Assembly: GCA_028278455.1 (NCBI GenBank)
Contig: JANQEH010000166.1
Location: forward strand, 1 to 64,000
Direction of reading: 5' to 3'
Origin: a bacterium
GTDB taxonomy: Bacteria > SM23-31
Length of the DNA: 64,000 bases
The notes under the pieces were generated by a model that was given only the letters and a program-made list of their open reading frames with translations, had not been told where the DNA came from and did not search any database. The position numbers and the translations under genes are program-made. Below, in pieces: positions 47,272-56,700 of this stretch. How positions within the stretch are numbered: the stretch's first letter is position 1; every line of letters begins with the position of its first letter.

Positions 47272-50185
47272 CTTTTTCCTTATGCCTGATTGGCAGTTTA
47301 ATTTTAAAACTGGTTCCTTCTCCGGCTGTTGACGAAACCTGGATAAGGCCGTTGTGGTCTGAGATGATTTTTTTTACTACAGATAGCCCAATTCCCGAAC
47401 CGCGGGATTTTGTAGTGAAATAAGGCTCGAATATTTTTTGCAGATCCTTCTTACCGATACCTTTACCGTTATCAGAAATGGTTATACTAATATGTTCAAC
47501 ACTTTTCTCATCCTCGAAAATTTCTATTCTGATAGTTCCTTCAAACTCTATCGCCTGAATGGAATTAATCAATAGATTCCAGAGAACATTCTTTATCAAA
47601 TCCATGTCGATATATATCTCTGGAAGAATATCACCATTTATTACCTCTATATTGATTTTCTTAGCCAGGTACTGATCGTTGTTCTTAAGAAGCAGAATCT
47701 GCTCGTTAATACAATTCAGGATATTGTGCTTTCTAAATATGGGCTCTTTCGTACTGCTGAATTTGAGAAAGTCAATTATTATCCCATCGAGTCTTTTTGT
47801 TTCATCGATTATTATAGTCATCAGTTTTTCATTATCACTGTCCAGTTCGATCTTTCTTTTAAGAAGACTTGCACAGTTCATGATAGATGTAAGGGGATTG
47901 CCTATCTCATGAGCAATCTTCCTTGATAATTCTCCAATAGCTGACATGTTTTTTGAGAACGCAAGTTCTGTCTCCATATTCTTCATCTGAGTAATATCAA
48001 CTATCACGCATAGAGTCCCCTGGAAACTGTTTTCGGCCGATAGCAGAGGAGTTGCTGAGATCAGGACATTCATAATAGAGCCGTCATTCTTAAAAACGGT
48101 GCTTTCAAAGTACTTGTGTTTTCTTGTATCCTGATCTAAGTTAAAAGCAACTGAATTCTTGTATTCCTCTATTGTAATAACCTCCAGGAGATCTTTATTG
48201 ATGATTCTGTTCAAACTTGATCCGGCCATATCGATAAAAGCGGGATTGGCATAGGTTATCCTTTCCTTGTCATCAAGAAGGACTATACCCGCAAAAGAAG
48301 TTTCTGCAAGAACTCTGTATTTTTTTTCGCTCTCTATAAGAGCAGTCTCCATCTTTTTCCTTTCAGATATATCCTTAATAATGGCCTGCAAACATTTCTC
48401 ACCTGACCAATCAATAATGCTCAGACTTATTTCTGCATCGAAAACAGTATCATCAAACCTTTTATGCATCCATTCGAAATGTCTAAGAGAACCTGCGTAA
48501 GCTTTCCTGATTTTCTCAATTGCTTCTATATCCGATCTTGAGCCGTCAGGCTGGAATTCCGGCGAAAGGTCAATAGGAGTTTTACCAATGATCATATCCT
48601 CCCTGCATCTGAACAATTCCTGTGCTTTCTTATTGCATAATATTGTTTTATCATCTTTAAATACAAATATTGCATCGTTTGCTGTTTCGAATAATGTCCT
48701 ATATCTTATTTCGGATTTCTTAAGTTCATCTTCGGCTTTTTGTCTACCGGAAATATCTATCCCCAGATTGATGAAATAATCGATTTCTCCATCATCCCTG
48801 AGGACAACCTTTCTATGCCACTCTACCGGAATGGTTCTCCCACCTGAAGTCTGAATCGCTCCTTCGTTAGTATTTGATATCTTCGCAGTTGTCAGAATAT
48901 TTAGAATCCGTGTTACCATCTCTCTATTCTTTTCAGGTATTAATATATCAACAACGTTTTTTCCGACCAGATCATCCAGTGAAAAACCGGTCGTGTCAAG
49001 CAAAGGATCATTAGCCATCAGAATGTTATGATCCCTGTCAGTTGCCACATAATATGCCGGTGAGGACTGTACTAAATTTAAACTCAGGTTCTTTTCTTTT
49101 AATAACTCTGCTTCAATCCGTTTTTGTTTCGTAATATCCACAAAGGAAATGATGCTTTTGTTGGTTCCGGGAATCATCTCAACAGAGATATAAATATTTT
49201 TTATTTCACCATGCCTGTCCAAAGCTCTCGATTCATATTTGCTGGGGATTTTCTTCTGATCTGTACGCCTTTTAAAATGGAACTGGGTCATTCTGTCAAG
49301 TTCATCTTTATGAATCAGTTCTGTCCATTTGCGTTTACCTTCAATCTCTTCTTTTGTATAACCAGTTATTTTCTCGAACTCAGAGTTGACCATGGAAATT
49401 GTAGTATCTGCTTCTGAAATCATAAAAGCAGTCCCTGTTTTCTCGAAAATAGTCCTGTATCTTGATTCCGATTCCGCTAACTTTTTAAGGGATTTCTGTC
49501 TCTCATTCTCTATTCTGAATCCTTCGTTTGTCAAATATATAAGAAGTGTTGAAACCATACCTAATATCCATAATAGAGTGAACAACAGCTTGTTGATTAT
49601 ACTTCTTATCTCGCTTTCGACATCTTCAATATATACCCCCGTACCAATGATCCACCCCCAGGGAACATAACCCTTGACATATGACAATTTCGGCACCAGC
49701 CTGTCCGGATCATCTTTCCATTGCCAGATATATTCTGAATATCCTTCGCCTGCTTCTCTTACGATCCTGGCAAACTCGACAAACATTTTCTTACCGTTTG
49801 GATCGGAATAATCAAGCAGGCTCTGACCGTTGAGCTCCGGTCTATATGGGTGGACAATCATATTCGGGGTAAGATCACTTATCCAAAAATAGTCCTTGCT
49901 TTCAGGGCCATATCTCAGGTTTTTTACTTTGCCGATTACCAGTTCTTTTGCCTCATCAAGTCCGATTGATCCTTCAGTATACTGACTGTTATAAAGATCA
50001 AGCACGCTCCATACTGAATTCACAAGCTCTTTTATCATTTCCCGTTTTTTATTCAATAGATTATCTTCAAGTGAGGGGATAAATATGACAAAAAAAGCTA
50101 TAAGGAACAAGATAATTGTAAGCACAACAGGTATGATAATTCTTATCTTAAAGAAACTGAAATAGTTATGATTAAATTTGGTCAT
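47264..50185 (-). CDS. Cache and multi-PAS membrane sensor histidine kinase (module C)
   Basis: In this 973-aa kinase, TM1 is at about 14-34. The periplasmic single Cache domain (about 36-200; DYFWISDLTPNMIVHPYRPELNGQSLLDYSDPNGKK, YIWQWKDDPDRLVPKLSYVKGYVPWGWIIGTGVYIEDVE) is followed by TM2 (about 202-222). Four PAS domains (about 235-740) precede HisKA with KIAHEIGNPLTSIMNCASLL. HATPase shows NLLINSIQAI, ISDNGKGIG and SGIGLSVVKKIISDHNG. All catalytic boxes are intact. The 8-base overlap with the activator gene (ATGTCTAA) predicts a cognate pair. The Cache sensor closely matches that of the kinase at 38241-41009. It is preceded by a sigma-54-like promoter and a 17-bp palindrome, consistent with positive autoregulation. 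Confidence 0.93.
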   Translation of the reverse strand: MTKFNHNYFSFFKIRIIIPVVLTIILFLIAFFVIFIPSLEDNLLNKKREMIKELVNSVWSVLDLYNSQYTEGSIGLDEAKELVIGKVKNLRYGPESKDYFWISDLTPNMIVHPYRPELNGQSLLDYSDPNGKKMFVEFARIVREAGEGYSEYIWQWKDDPDRLVPKLSYVKGYVPWGWIIGTGVYIEDVESEIRSIINKLLFTLLWILGMVSTLLIYLTNEGFRIENERQKSLKKLAESESRYRTIFEKTGTAFMISEADTTISMVNSEFEKITGYTKEEIEGKRKWTELIHKDELDRMTQFHFKRRTDQKKIPSKYESRALDRHGEIKNIYISVEMIPGTNKSIISFVDITKQKRIEAELLKEKNLSLNLVQSSPAYYVATDRDHNILMANDPLLDTTGFSLDDLVGKNVVDILIPEKNREMVTRILNILTTAKISNTNEGAIQTSGGRTIPVEWHRKVVLRDDGEIDYFINLGIDISGRQKAEDELKKSEIRYRTLFETANDAIFVFKDDKTILCNKKAQELFRCREDMIIGKTPIDLSPEFQPDGSRSDIEAIEKIRKAYAGSLRHFEWMHKRFDDTVFDAEISLSIIDWSGEKCLQAIIKDISERKKMETALIESEKKYRVLAETSFAGIVLLDDKERITYANPAFIDMAGSSLNRIINKDLLEVITIEEYKNSVAFNLDQDTRKHKYFESTVFKNDGSIMNVLISATPLLSAENSFQGTLCVIVDITQMKNMETELAFSKNMSAIGELSRKIAHEIGNPLTSIMNCASLLKRKIELDSDNEKLMTIIIDETKRLDGIIIDFLKFSSTKEPIFRKHNILNCINEQILLLKNNDQYLAKKINIEVINGDILPEIYIDMDLIKNVLWNLLINSIQAIEFEGTIRIEIFEDEKSVEHISITISDNGKGIGKKDLQKIFEPYFTTKSRGSGIGLSVVKKIISDHNGLIQVSSTAGEGTSFKIKLPIRHKEKDV

Positions 50186-50217
50186 AGTATTCTTGGGAAA
50201 TTGTCAATTACAGGTAA

Positions 50218-50233
50218 TGCAAATAATAGACCA
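50218..50233 (-). promoter_or_regulatory. candidate sigma-54 promoter of the module C kinase/activator operon
   Basis: On the minus strand the site is TGGTCT-ATTAT-TTGCA: the -12 element is perfect and the -24 keeps TGG, with correct GG-N10-GC spacing. It lies 33 bp before the kinase ATG and about 80 bp downstream of a 17-bp palindrome (50305-50321). The -24 half is weak, so confidence is moderate. Confidence 0.5.
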
Positions 50234-50304
50234 GAATTGATAAAATTCAATTATTAGTCTTTTTTCAGGCTGATAATGATTTTAACCAAAGAATGAGTTC
50301 AAGA

Positions 50305-50321
50305 AGTCTAAATGTTAGACT
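50305..50321. promoter_or_regulatory. third copy of the module C activator palindrome
   Basis: AGTCTAAATGTTAGACT differs only in the centre from the two sites at 45854 and 45896. It lies about 120 bp upstream of the kinase start codon. Presence before both operons implies that the activator controls its own synthesis as well as the chemosensory genes. Confidence 0.65.
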
Positions 50322-50477
50322 GTTTGATATTCAGGAAAATTTGATGAGAACGCCGGATTTTCAGCATTTAAGAAACTCTGATGGTAAGGTGAACAACAAT
50401 AAAAATCAGTAGGATATAGAATATTGTGTACAAAGAGAAACCGTGATAATAACTTTCAGTAATACTAACTATAAGTT

Positions 50478-50870
50478 TCATTTGCTGCCGACATTAGAAC
50501 AGATCCGGTCGTCTGCTCCTCGAAGCCGTTGGCTGAAAGCCTTTACTATTTCCTGGATTATCGGGCTTGATTCCTCAATCTCGTTATTGAATGCTTCCTT
50601 TGTTATACATATGCACTCAACATCTGTAAGAGCAGTTACCGTTGCTGAGTGAGGATTCTCGTCAATAAGGCTCATCTCTCCAAATACAGATCCTTCTCCG
50701 AGGGTAGCAAGACTTACAGTATTACCGTCACATTCCTTTACTACATCTACTTTTCCGGTAATGATTTTATACGCCATTAATCCTGTTTCACCCTCTTTTA
50801 ATATAACTTCACCTGCATCGAAAAATTTTTCTATTAATGCCTGCATTTCAAAATCACCCGATTCTTTCAT
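50478..50870 (-). CDS. small cyclic-nucleotide-binding-fold protein
   Basis: This is a single CAP/cNMP-binding beta-barrel of 130 aa (about residues 12-118) without a DNA-binding domain: EVILKEGETGLMAYKIITGKVDVVKE, LATLGEGSVFGEMSLIDENPHSATVTALTDVECICITKEAF. In the phosphate-binding cassette the Glu is kept (FGEMSL), but the usual Arg in PRSATV-type sequences is His (PHSATV), so cAMP/cGMP binding is doubtful. It may instead act as a protein-interaction or scaffold module. AGGAG before the ATG supports the start. It lies upstream of module C on the same strand, with regulatory DNA between, so it is probably a separate transcript. Confidence 0.85.
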   Translation of the reverse strand: MKESGDFEMQALIEKFFDAGEVILKEGETGLMAYKIITGKVDVVKECDGNTVSLATLGEGSVFGEMSLIDENPHSATVTALTDVECICITKEAFNNEIEESSPIIQEIVKAFSQRLRGADDRICSNVGSK

Positions 50871-51140
50871 TATATACTCCTGTATATTCTAGATTATTGT
50901 ACCTTAATTTCCATTTTTCACATATGATGACCTTAATCCCGGCAATTAGTATATAAAATTATCATGTACAAATCAAGAGTATTTTCTTATTTAAAATCGG
51001 TAAATTATATCAGATTTGACCTCAATTTACATTTTCAATTATACAGTATGATTAAATGTGAATTTATTTGAGAATACTGTATAAATAATTTATCTTCTAA
51101 AATATCTCTCCCCGGTAAATTTGGTGGTTCTACTGTACCG
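50871..51140. other. intergenic region with an 8-bp inverted repeat
   Basis: AT-rich and without coding potential. TACAGTAT (51042-51049) and ATACTGTA (51074-51081) are inverted copies 24 bp apart and could be an operator pair or a weak stem. No promoter is clear. It separates the minus-strand nucleotide-binding protein gene from the plus-strand sulfatase relic. Confidence 0.4.
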
Positions 51141-52599
51141 GTGAAAATTCATTAATACAATCGGGAAAAGTACAGTGGCGTTGACGTTTTCTAATTTGAT
51201 TTCGGGATGCGCAGTACTAGACCAGCAGTAACCAGATTTTGTCTTGATTAATATTGATGACCTAATATGGACGGAAATTGCCTGTTTCGGCAGTAGTTAT
51301 TACGAGACGCCAAATATTGATAAACTTGCTTCACAGGGGATGAAGTTCACTAACGCATATTCATCATGCGCTGTCTGTTCTCCGACAAAAGCCTCAATAA
51401 TGACAGGCAGGTATCCTTGACGAACAGTTATAACAGACTGGATGAGGGCGGAATTCCGATACAGTTCAGCAGAAGAATACATGCCTGATGACAAAACATT
51501 CCGGGGTGGTTATGTTGGTCGGGCAGAAAGGAAGTTTCTTGCACCACGTAATCCTCTCTGGAAGGAATTGGTTGAAGTAACGATAGCGGAAGTCCATAAG
51601 CCCGCTGGATATACATCATGCCACATAGGAAAATTACATCTCGGGGCAGAAGACCGGTACCCGGAAAAGCAGGGATCTGATTATAATTACGGCGGCTGCT
51701 ATTTTGGTCAGCCGCCAACCTATTTTGATCCTTATATCAATAACATAGACGACGCAGGGGATATTCCCACACTGAGATCGAGACAACCGCGAGAATACCT
51801 GTCGGACAGAGAAGCAGATGAAGCCTGCAGGTTTATCAGGGATCACAAAGACAGCCGTTCTTTCTGCATATGGCACATTATGACGTTCATACTCCCCTCG
51901 AAGGAAAAAAGATCATGTGGTAAAATATGAAGCTGGAAAAAGTGGAACAGGGCTGGGTAATGCAGTGTATGCCGCAATGGTGGAAAGTGTCGATCAAGAG
52001 GTAGGGAAAATAATGGATACCCTTACAGAACTTGGCCTTGACCATAAGACAATGGTAAACTTTACATCGGATAACAGGGGATTAAAAGGGTATTCTACCG
52101 ATAATTCCCCTATACGATCTGGAAAAGTCTGTCCTTGCGAAGGTGGTATATGAATTCCCCAGATCATCCGTTGGTGCGGCTTGATAGATCACAGCACTGT
52201 TTGTGATGAGCCGGTATTCAGTATTGATTTTCTTCCAACAATATGCGATGCATCAGTTACTCCCCTTCCACAGGGACGCGAAGTAGACGGTAAAAGCCTT
52301 ATTCCGTTAATTGAACAGCAAGATGGTTTTATTAGAGATGCTATTTTCTGGCATTTTCGCATTACTAAGTTGAAGATGTTGTACCATACAGTATTATTCG
52401 AATGGGAGACTGGAAACTTATAAAAAGGTATGAAGGAAAAGAGTTTGAACTTTATAACCTTAAAGATGACTTGAGTGAGATTACAGATCTTTCAAGCGGC
52501 TTTCCTGAAAAGGTAGATGAACTTGATACAAAGCTGAATCTTCTCCTGCTGGAGACCGGTGCTAAATTACCAATCGAGAATCCCGATTTCGGGAAATAA
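51141..52599 (+). pseudogene. multiply disrupted lipoprotein sulfatase
   Basis: The pieces align in order to an arylsulfatase-type enzyme: KFINTIGKSTVALTFSNLISGC (signal with lipobox ISGC), [43 protein letters not shown], the formylglycine site as CSPTK, TSCHIGKLHLG, HYDVHTPLEGKK, YAAMVESVDQEVGKIMDTLTELG, FTSDNRG and a C-terminal WKLIKRYEGKEFELYNLKDD. Lesions seen: a frameshift at an A-run near 51145, TAA at 51229, TGA at 51418, two frameshifts near 51880-51915, TGA at 52151 and a frameshift near 52390. The catalytic motif normally reads CxPxR and here ends in Lys. So many lesions argue for real decay rather than sequencing error. The intact enzyme would have been about 480 aa. Confidence 0.9.
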
Positions 52600-52616
52600 C
52601 GAATCGTTATTTCCCG
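52590..52616 (+). terminator. 12-bp perfect hairpin at the end of the sulfatase relic
   Basis: CGGGAAATAACG-AAT-CGTTATTTCCCG is a perfect stem with a 3-base loop spanning the relic's stop codon. It looks like the stem of a terminator, though no U-run follows. Confidence 0.5.
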
Positions 52617-52778
52617 GAGCTGTATCAAACGGCAGAAAGGCAATTTAAATATCCTTCCGGATAAAACATTTTAGTACCTGAAAATAAAAATAATGTGAAT
52701 TAATGAGCGAATCGTGTTTAGAATTTGTATTTCTATACCAGTACATAGAAATAATCCTCAGAGAATAATGGATAGACA

Positions 52779-53705
52779 ATGGAAATTAAAATAGAAAATC
52801 TTGAGAAGGAATATAAAAGGGGAACGAGGGCCCTCAAAGGTGTCAATCTTGTAATCGAAAGCGGTCTTTTCGGTCTGTTAGGTCCTAATGGCGCAGGTAA
52901 ATCAACTCTTATGAAGATACTTGTTACTCTAATGGAGCCCACAAAAGGAAAAGTCTTCATCAACGGTATGGATCTGATGAAAAACAGGGCTGAAATAAGG
53001 AAAATGATCGGATATCTGCCGCAGCATTTCAACTCTTTTCCGAAATTGAAGGCATGGGAATTTCTCGATTACTCTGCGCGTCTTGCTGATATTAAAAAAT
53101 CCTCTAATAGAAAGGAAGCGATTGAAAAAACCCTCGAAATGGTTGGATTATATGATGCCAGAAACAGGTATGCAAACAAGCTTTCCGGGGGTATGAAAAG
53201 AAGGCTTGGTATAGCACAGGCGCTTATAGGTGAACCTGAGATTCTTGTGATCGATGAGCCGACGACCGGCCTTGATCCGATGGAGAGGCTTCGCTTCCGG
53301 AATTTGCTGGCGAAAATGAGTCAGAATGATATTATAATCATACTCTCGACACATATAGTCGGGGATATTTCCAGTTCTTGTTCCAGTATGGCTCTGCTAA
53401 ACAGGGGAGAAATGGTATACAGCGATACTCCGGAAAGCCTTATCAAGGAGGCAATTGGCAATGTTTGGCAGATAAGGGCAAATGACCGTGAGCTGAATTC
53501 TATAAAAGAGCAGTACCCGGTTATTTCAACGGTTCCTTCCGATAATGGCTGGGAGGTACAGGTAGTAGGAAGTGAGATGACGCAGTTTGACGGTGAACCT
53601 ATTGAACCGGATCTGGAGCATGCTTATGTGTATTTTTTGAAAAGTCATCTTGGTGAATTCTGGATAGATAACATCAATATGGAAGAAATAATAACTCCAA
53701 ATTAA
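52779..53705 (+). CDS. ABC transporter ATP-binding protein
   Basis: The 308-aa ATPase has Walker A FGLLGPNGAGKSTLMKIL (about 28-45), Q-loop IGYLPQHFNSFP, signature LSGGMKRRLGIAQAL, Walker B ILVIDEPTTGLDP and switch His ILSTHIV. The C-terminal ~80 residues are a variable accessory part. It resembles the NatA/CcmA-type exporters. It is followed at 16 bp by a giant permease gene on the same strand, its obvious membrane partner. It opens an operon that continues through a TolC-like channel, an adaptor and RND pumps. No strong ribosome site is visible before the ATG. Confidence 0.93.
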   Translation: MEIKIENLEKEYKRGTRALKGVNLVIESGLFGLLGPNGAGKSTLMKILVTLMEPTKGKVFINGMDLMKNRAEIRKMIGYLPQHFNSFPKLKAWEFLDYSARLADIKKSSNRKEAIEKTLEMVGLYDARNRYANKLSGGMKRRLGIAQALIGEPEILVIDEPTTGLDPMERLRFRNLLAKMSQNDIIIILSTHIVGDISSSCSSMALLNRGEMVYSDTPESLIKEAIGNVWQIRANDRELNSIKEQYPVISTVPSDNGWEVQVVGSEMTQFDGEPIEPDLEHAYVYFLKSHLGEFWIDNINMEEIITPN

Positions 53706-53721
53706 AGGAATGAGGATAGGG

Positions 53722-56700
53722 ATGTCCACACTGAAAACCATATATAATTTAGCCAGATTCGAGATGACTTCGATCTTCAGAAGCTGGCTTTTCAGGATAT
53801 TTTCAGTCCTTATGATAATTGCTGTCACTTTTTTAGATATGTCACTTTTTGTGATCCCCGCTTCTTCCCGCTGGATGTTTTACGGTATTCCTTCGAGTAT
53901 ACCGTATTTCAATATGCTGTTTCTTAATCTTGTACAGGGAATTATAATAATTCTCATGGTAACGGATTTTCTGAAAAAGGATGAATCTCTCGACACAACG
54001 GAGGTCGTTTATATAAAATCCCTAACAAATGCTCAATACGTAATTGGGAAGACCGCCGCGATTTTTAATATGATCATGTTGCTTGATCTGATAGTCCTGT
54101 TGATTGCAGGTGTATTTAACTATTTCTTTGTGGATGTTCCAGTTGTATTTGATGCATATATATTATATCCCCTTTTAATCAATGTCCCCACGGTGATTTT
54201 TATAATAGGCCTGACTATTTCGACGATGCTGGTCCTGAAAAATCAGGCGGCTGCTTTTATTATTGTTATTGGATACTGTGCTACAACATTATTTTTCCTT
54301 GAAGATGTAATGTATAACGTTTTCGATTATGCCGCTTTTACTGCTCCTGTCCTGATCTCGGATTTTGTTGGAGCCGGAGATCTTCATCGGATAATATTAC
54401 AGAGAAGCATATACTTTTTTACCGGGACCGGAATGATCTTTCTTTCAGTCCTGCTTTTTAAGCGTCTTTCGCAATCACGCCTGACAACTATCCTTTCATT
54501 TATAGTAATGGCTGCGGCATTTACCGGAGCATTATTTTCGGCTAATAATTACTTCGGTATTTTTGAGGAAGGAGTTGAACTCAGAAAAAGGATGCAGGAA
54601 AAAAGTCATCAGGTTTTAAATTTGCCATTGCCTGAACCTGTGAAATACAATATAGACCTGGAGCATAGCGGGAAAGAAATAATTGTGAAAGCCGGAATAA
54701 TATTAAAAAATAATTCGGAAGAAAATCTCGATAAATATGTTTTAAGCCTTAATCCAGGAATGAAAATCAGCAAGATCAGCGGAAAAAACTCTGACCTGGA
54801 TTTTATAAGAGAAATAAATCTTCTGACCATTATTCCCGAAAGACCGTTATTACCCGGAGAGACAGACTCTTTATCAATAACTTATGGCGGAATGATAAAT
54901 GAAGATGCATGCTATCCCGGGATTGATGAGCAGTTCAGGAATCAAAAATACAGCATGTTCTTATACAATATAGAAAAAAGGTATGGTTTTATTACACCTG
55001 AATATGTTCTCCTGACAGGTGAATGCAACTGGTATCCCGTTCCCCCTGAGATCATCTCTACAACAGAAATTGTATCTTCTGAGCAGTTCTACCCGGAGGT
55101 GTTATTGAATGTCAAAACTGCAGAAGGCCTCCTGCCCATTTCACAGGGAGAAGTTACTAAAATCAGTGATTCTGAGTTCAGCTTCCGGCCGGAGACGCCT
55201 GTAAACGGAATTTCTCTGATAATAGGGAATTATAAACAACTGACATTAACCGTAGAGGAAATAGACTTCAATCTTTATTATCTTAAAGGTCATGATTATT
55301 TCATGAAATACCTCGAGGCAGGGATCGATGATATTCCAGGAAGACTGGAAAGCTCTATAAGGAGATTTGAAAATTCCCTTGGGCTTGAGTATCCATATAA
55401 AAGACTGTCTGTAATAGAAACACCTATCCAGTTCTACGCATATTCACATTTTACTTCCATTCGATCTGAGGCGGTACAGCCTGAACAGATCTTACTGCCG
55501 GAAAAGGGTGTGCTGTTATCTTCATGCGACTTCAAAACACAGAGCTATGCCATCGCGAACAGGCCTCAGAGAGGCGGAATGAGACGCGAAATGACACCAG
55601 AGGATATATCCGGGATGCTGTTCAACAGTTTTATCAGCAGTACTTTCCTGGGCAGTGCGGATATGTTCCAGAGGATGAGGGGGATGATAGCTCGAACTCA
55701 AGGTGAAGATCAACTCTCATTTCAGGATATTTCTTTACTCGCTGAAACAGATGATTCTGGTAACTATTCGATACTGCCTCTTTATTATTCTTACTCAACA
55801 CATTTTTCATCAGATAGATGGCCTCTTTTTAATGCAGTGATCGAATCATACTTAAACAGAAAGATAGAGAGCAGCCAGGGCATGCGCGGCAGAATGATGA
55901 TGATGATGGAAGGTTTGAGCGACCAGGACAAGGCAAACATCGCATTGATCGAAGATCCCCTGTCTGCACTTTTAGAGGATCCGACCAATCCGAATGCGGG
56001 GAATGCACTGGAGCAGAAGAGCACATATCTGGTCTATTTGATGCAAAGCGGAACAGATTCAGAGACATTTGAAAATTTCCTGACGGATTATCTTACAGAA
56101 AATAGATTTTCAGATATAGAGGTAGACGAATTTCTGGAAGTTTTAAAGGCGAATTTCGATCTTAACCTGTCTGAATATTTTGATGCCTGGTTATATGAAG
56201 AGGAAGTTCCTGTTTATCAGGTGAACGACCTTGAGTGTTTTGAGATAATAGAAGAAAACCAGACGAAATACCAGATACTTTTCACCGTATCGAATTTAGG
56301 AAACACAAGTGGGATTTTTGAGGTCAGTTTCCGAGCCGGGGGTAGAGGATTTGGCAGGGGAAGAGCTGGTGGCGGAGCCAGGGGAGGAGGCGGAATGCCG
56401 GGAGGCAGAGGAGGATTCTTTGAGCCGGAGTTCGAGAAGATATACTATCTGGAGGCCGGTGAGACAAAGAGCATTGGAGTACTACTTAACAGCAGGCCGC
56501 TCGGTATGGCCCTGAATACACTGGTTTCGAGTAATCTACCCGCAGTAATGAATTACAATTTTCAGGAGGTTGTCAAAAATTTAGATCTGAAATCCTATGA
56601 GGGTGAAATGATTATTTCCAATGTCGATCCATTAAGTTCATCTGAAATGGTTATAGTCGATAATGAAGATAACGGATTCAGAATAAATGAGCAGGTCAAA

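Noticed and set aside
51442-51930. 162-codon ORF as an independent gene
   Set aside because: It is the middle piece of the broken sulfatase; flanking pieces in other frames continue the same protein.
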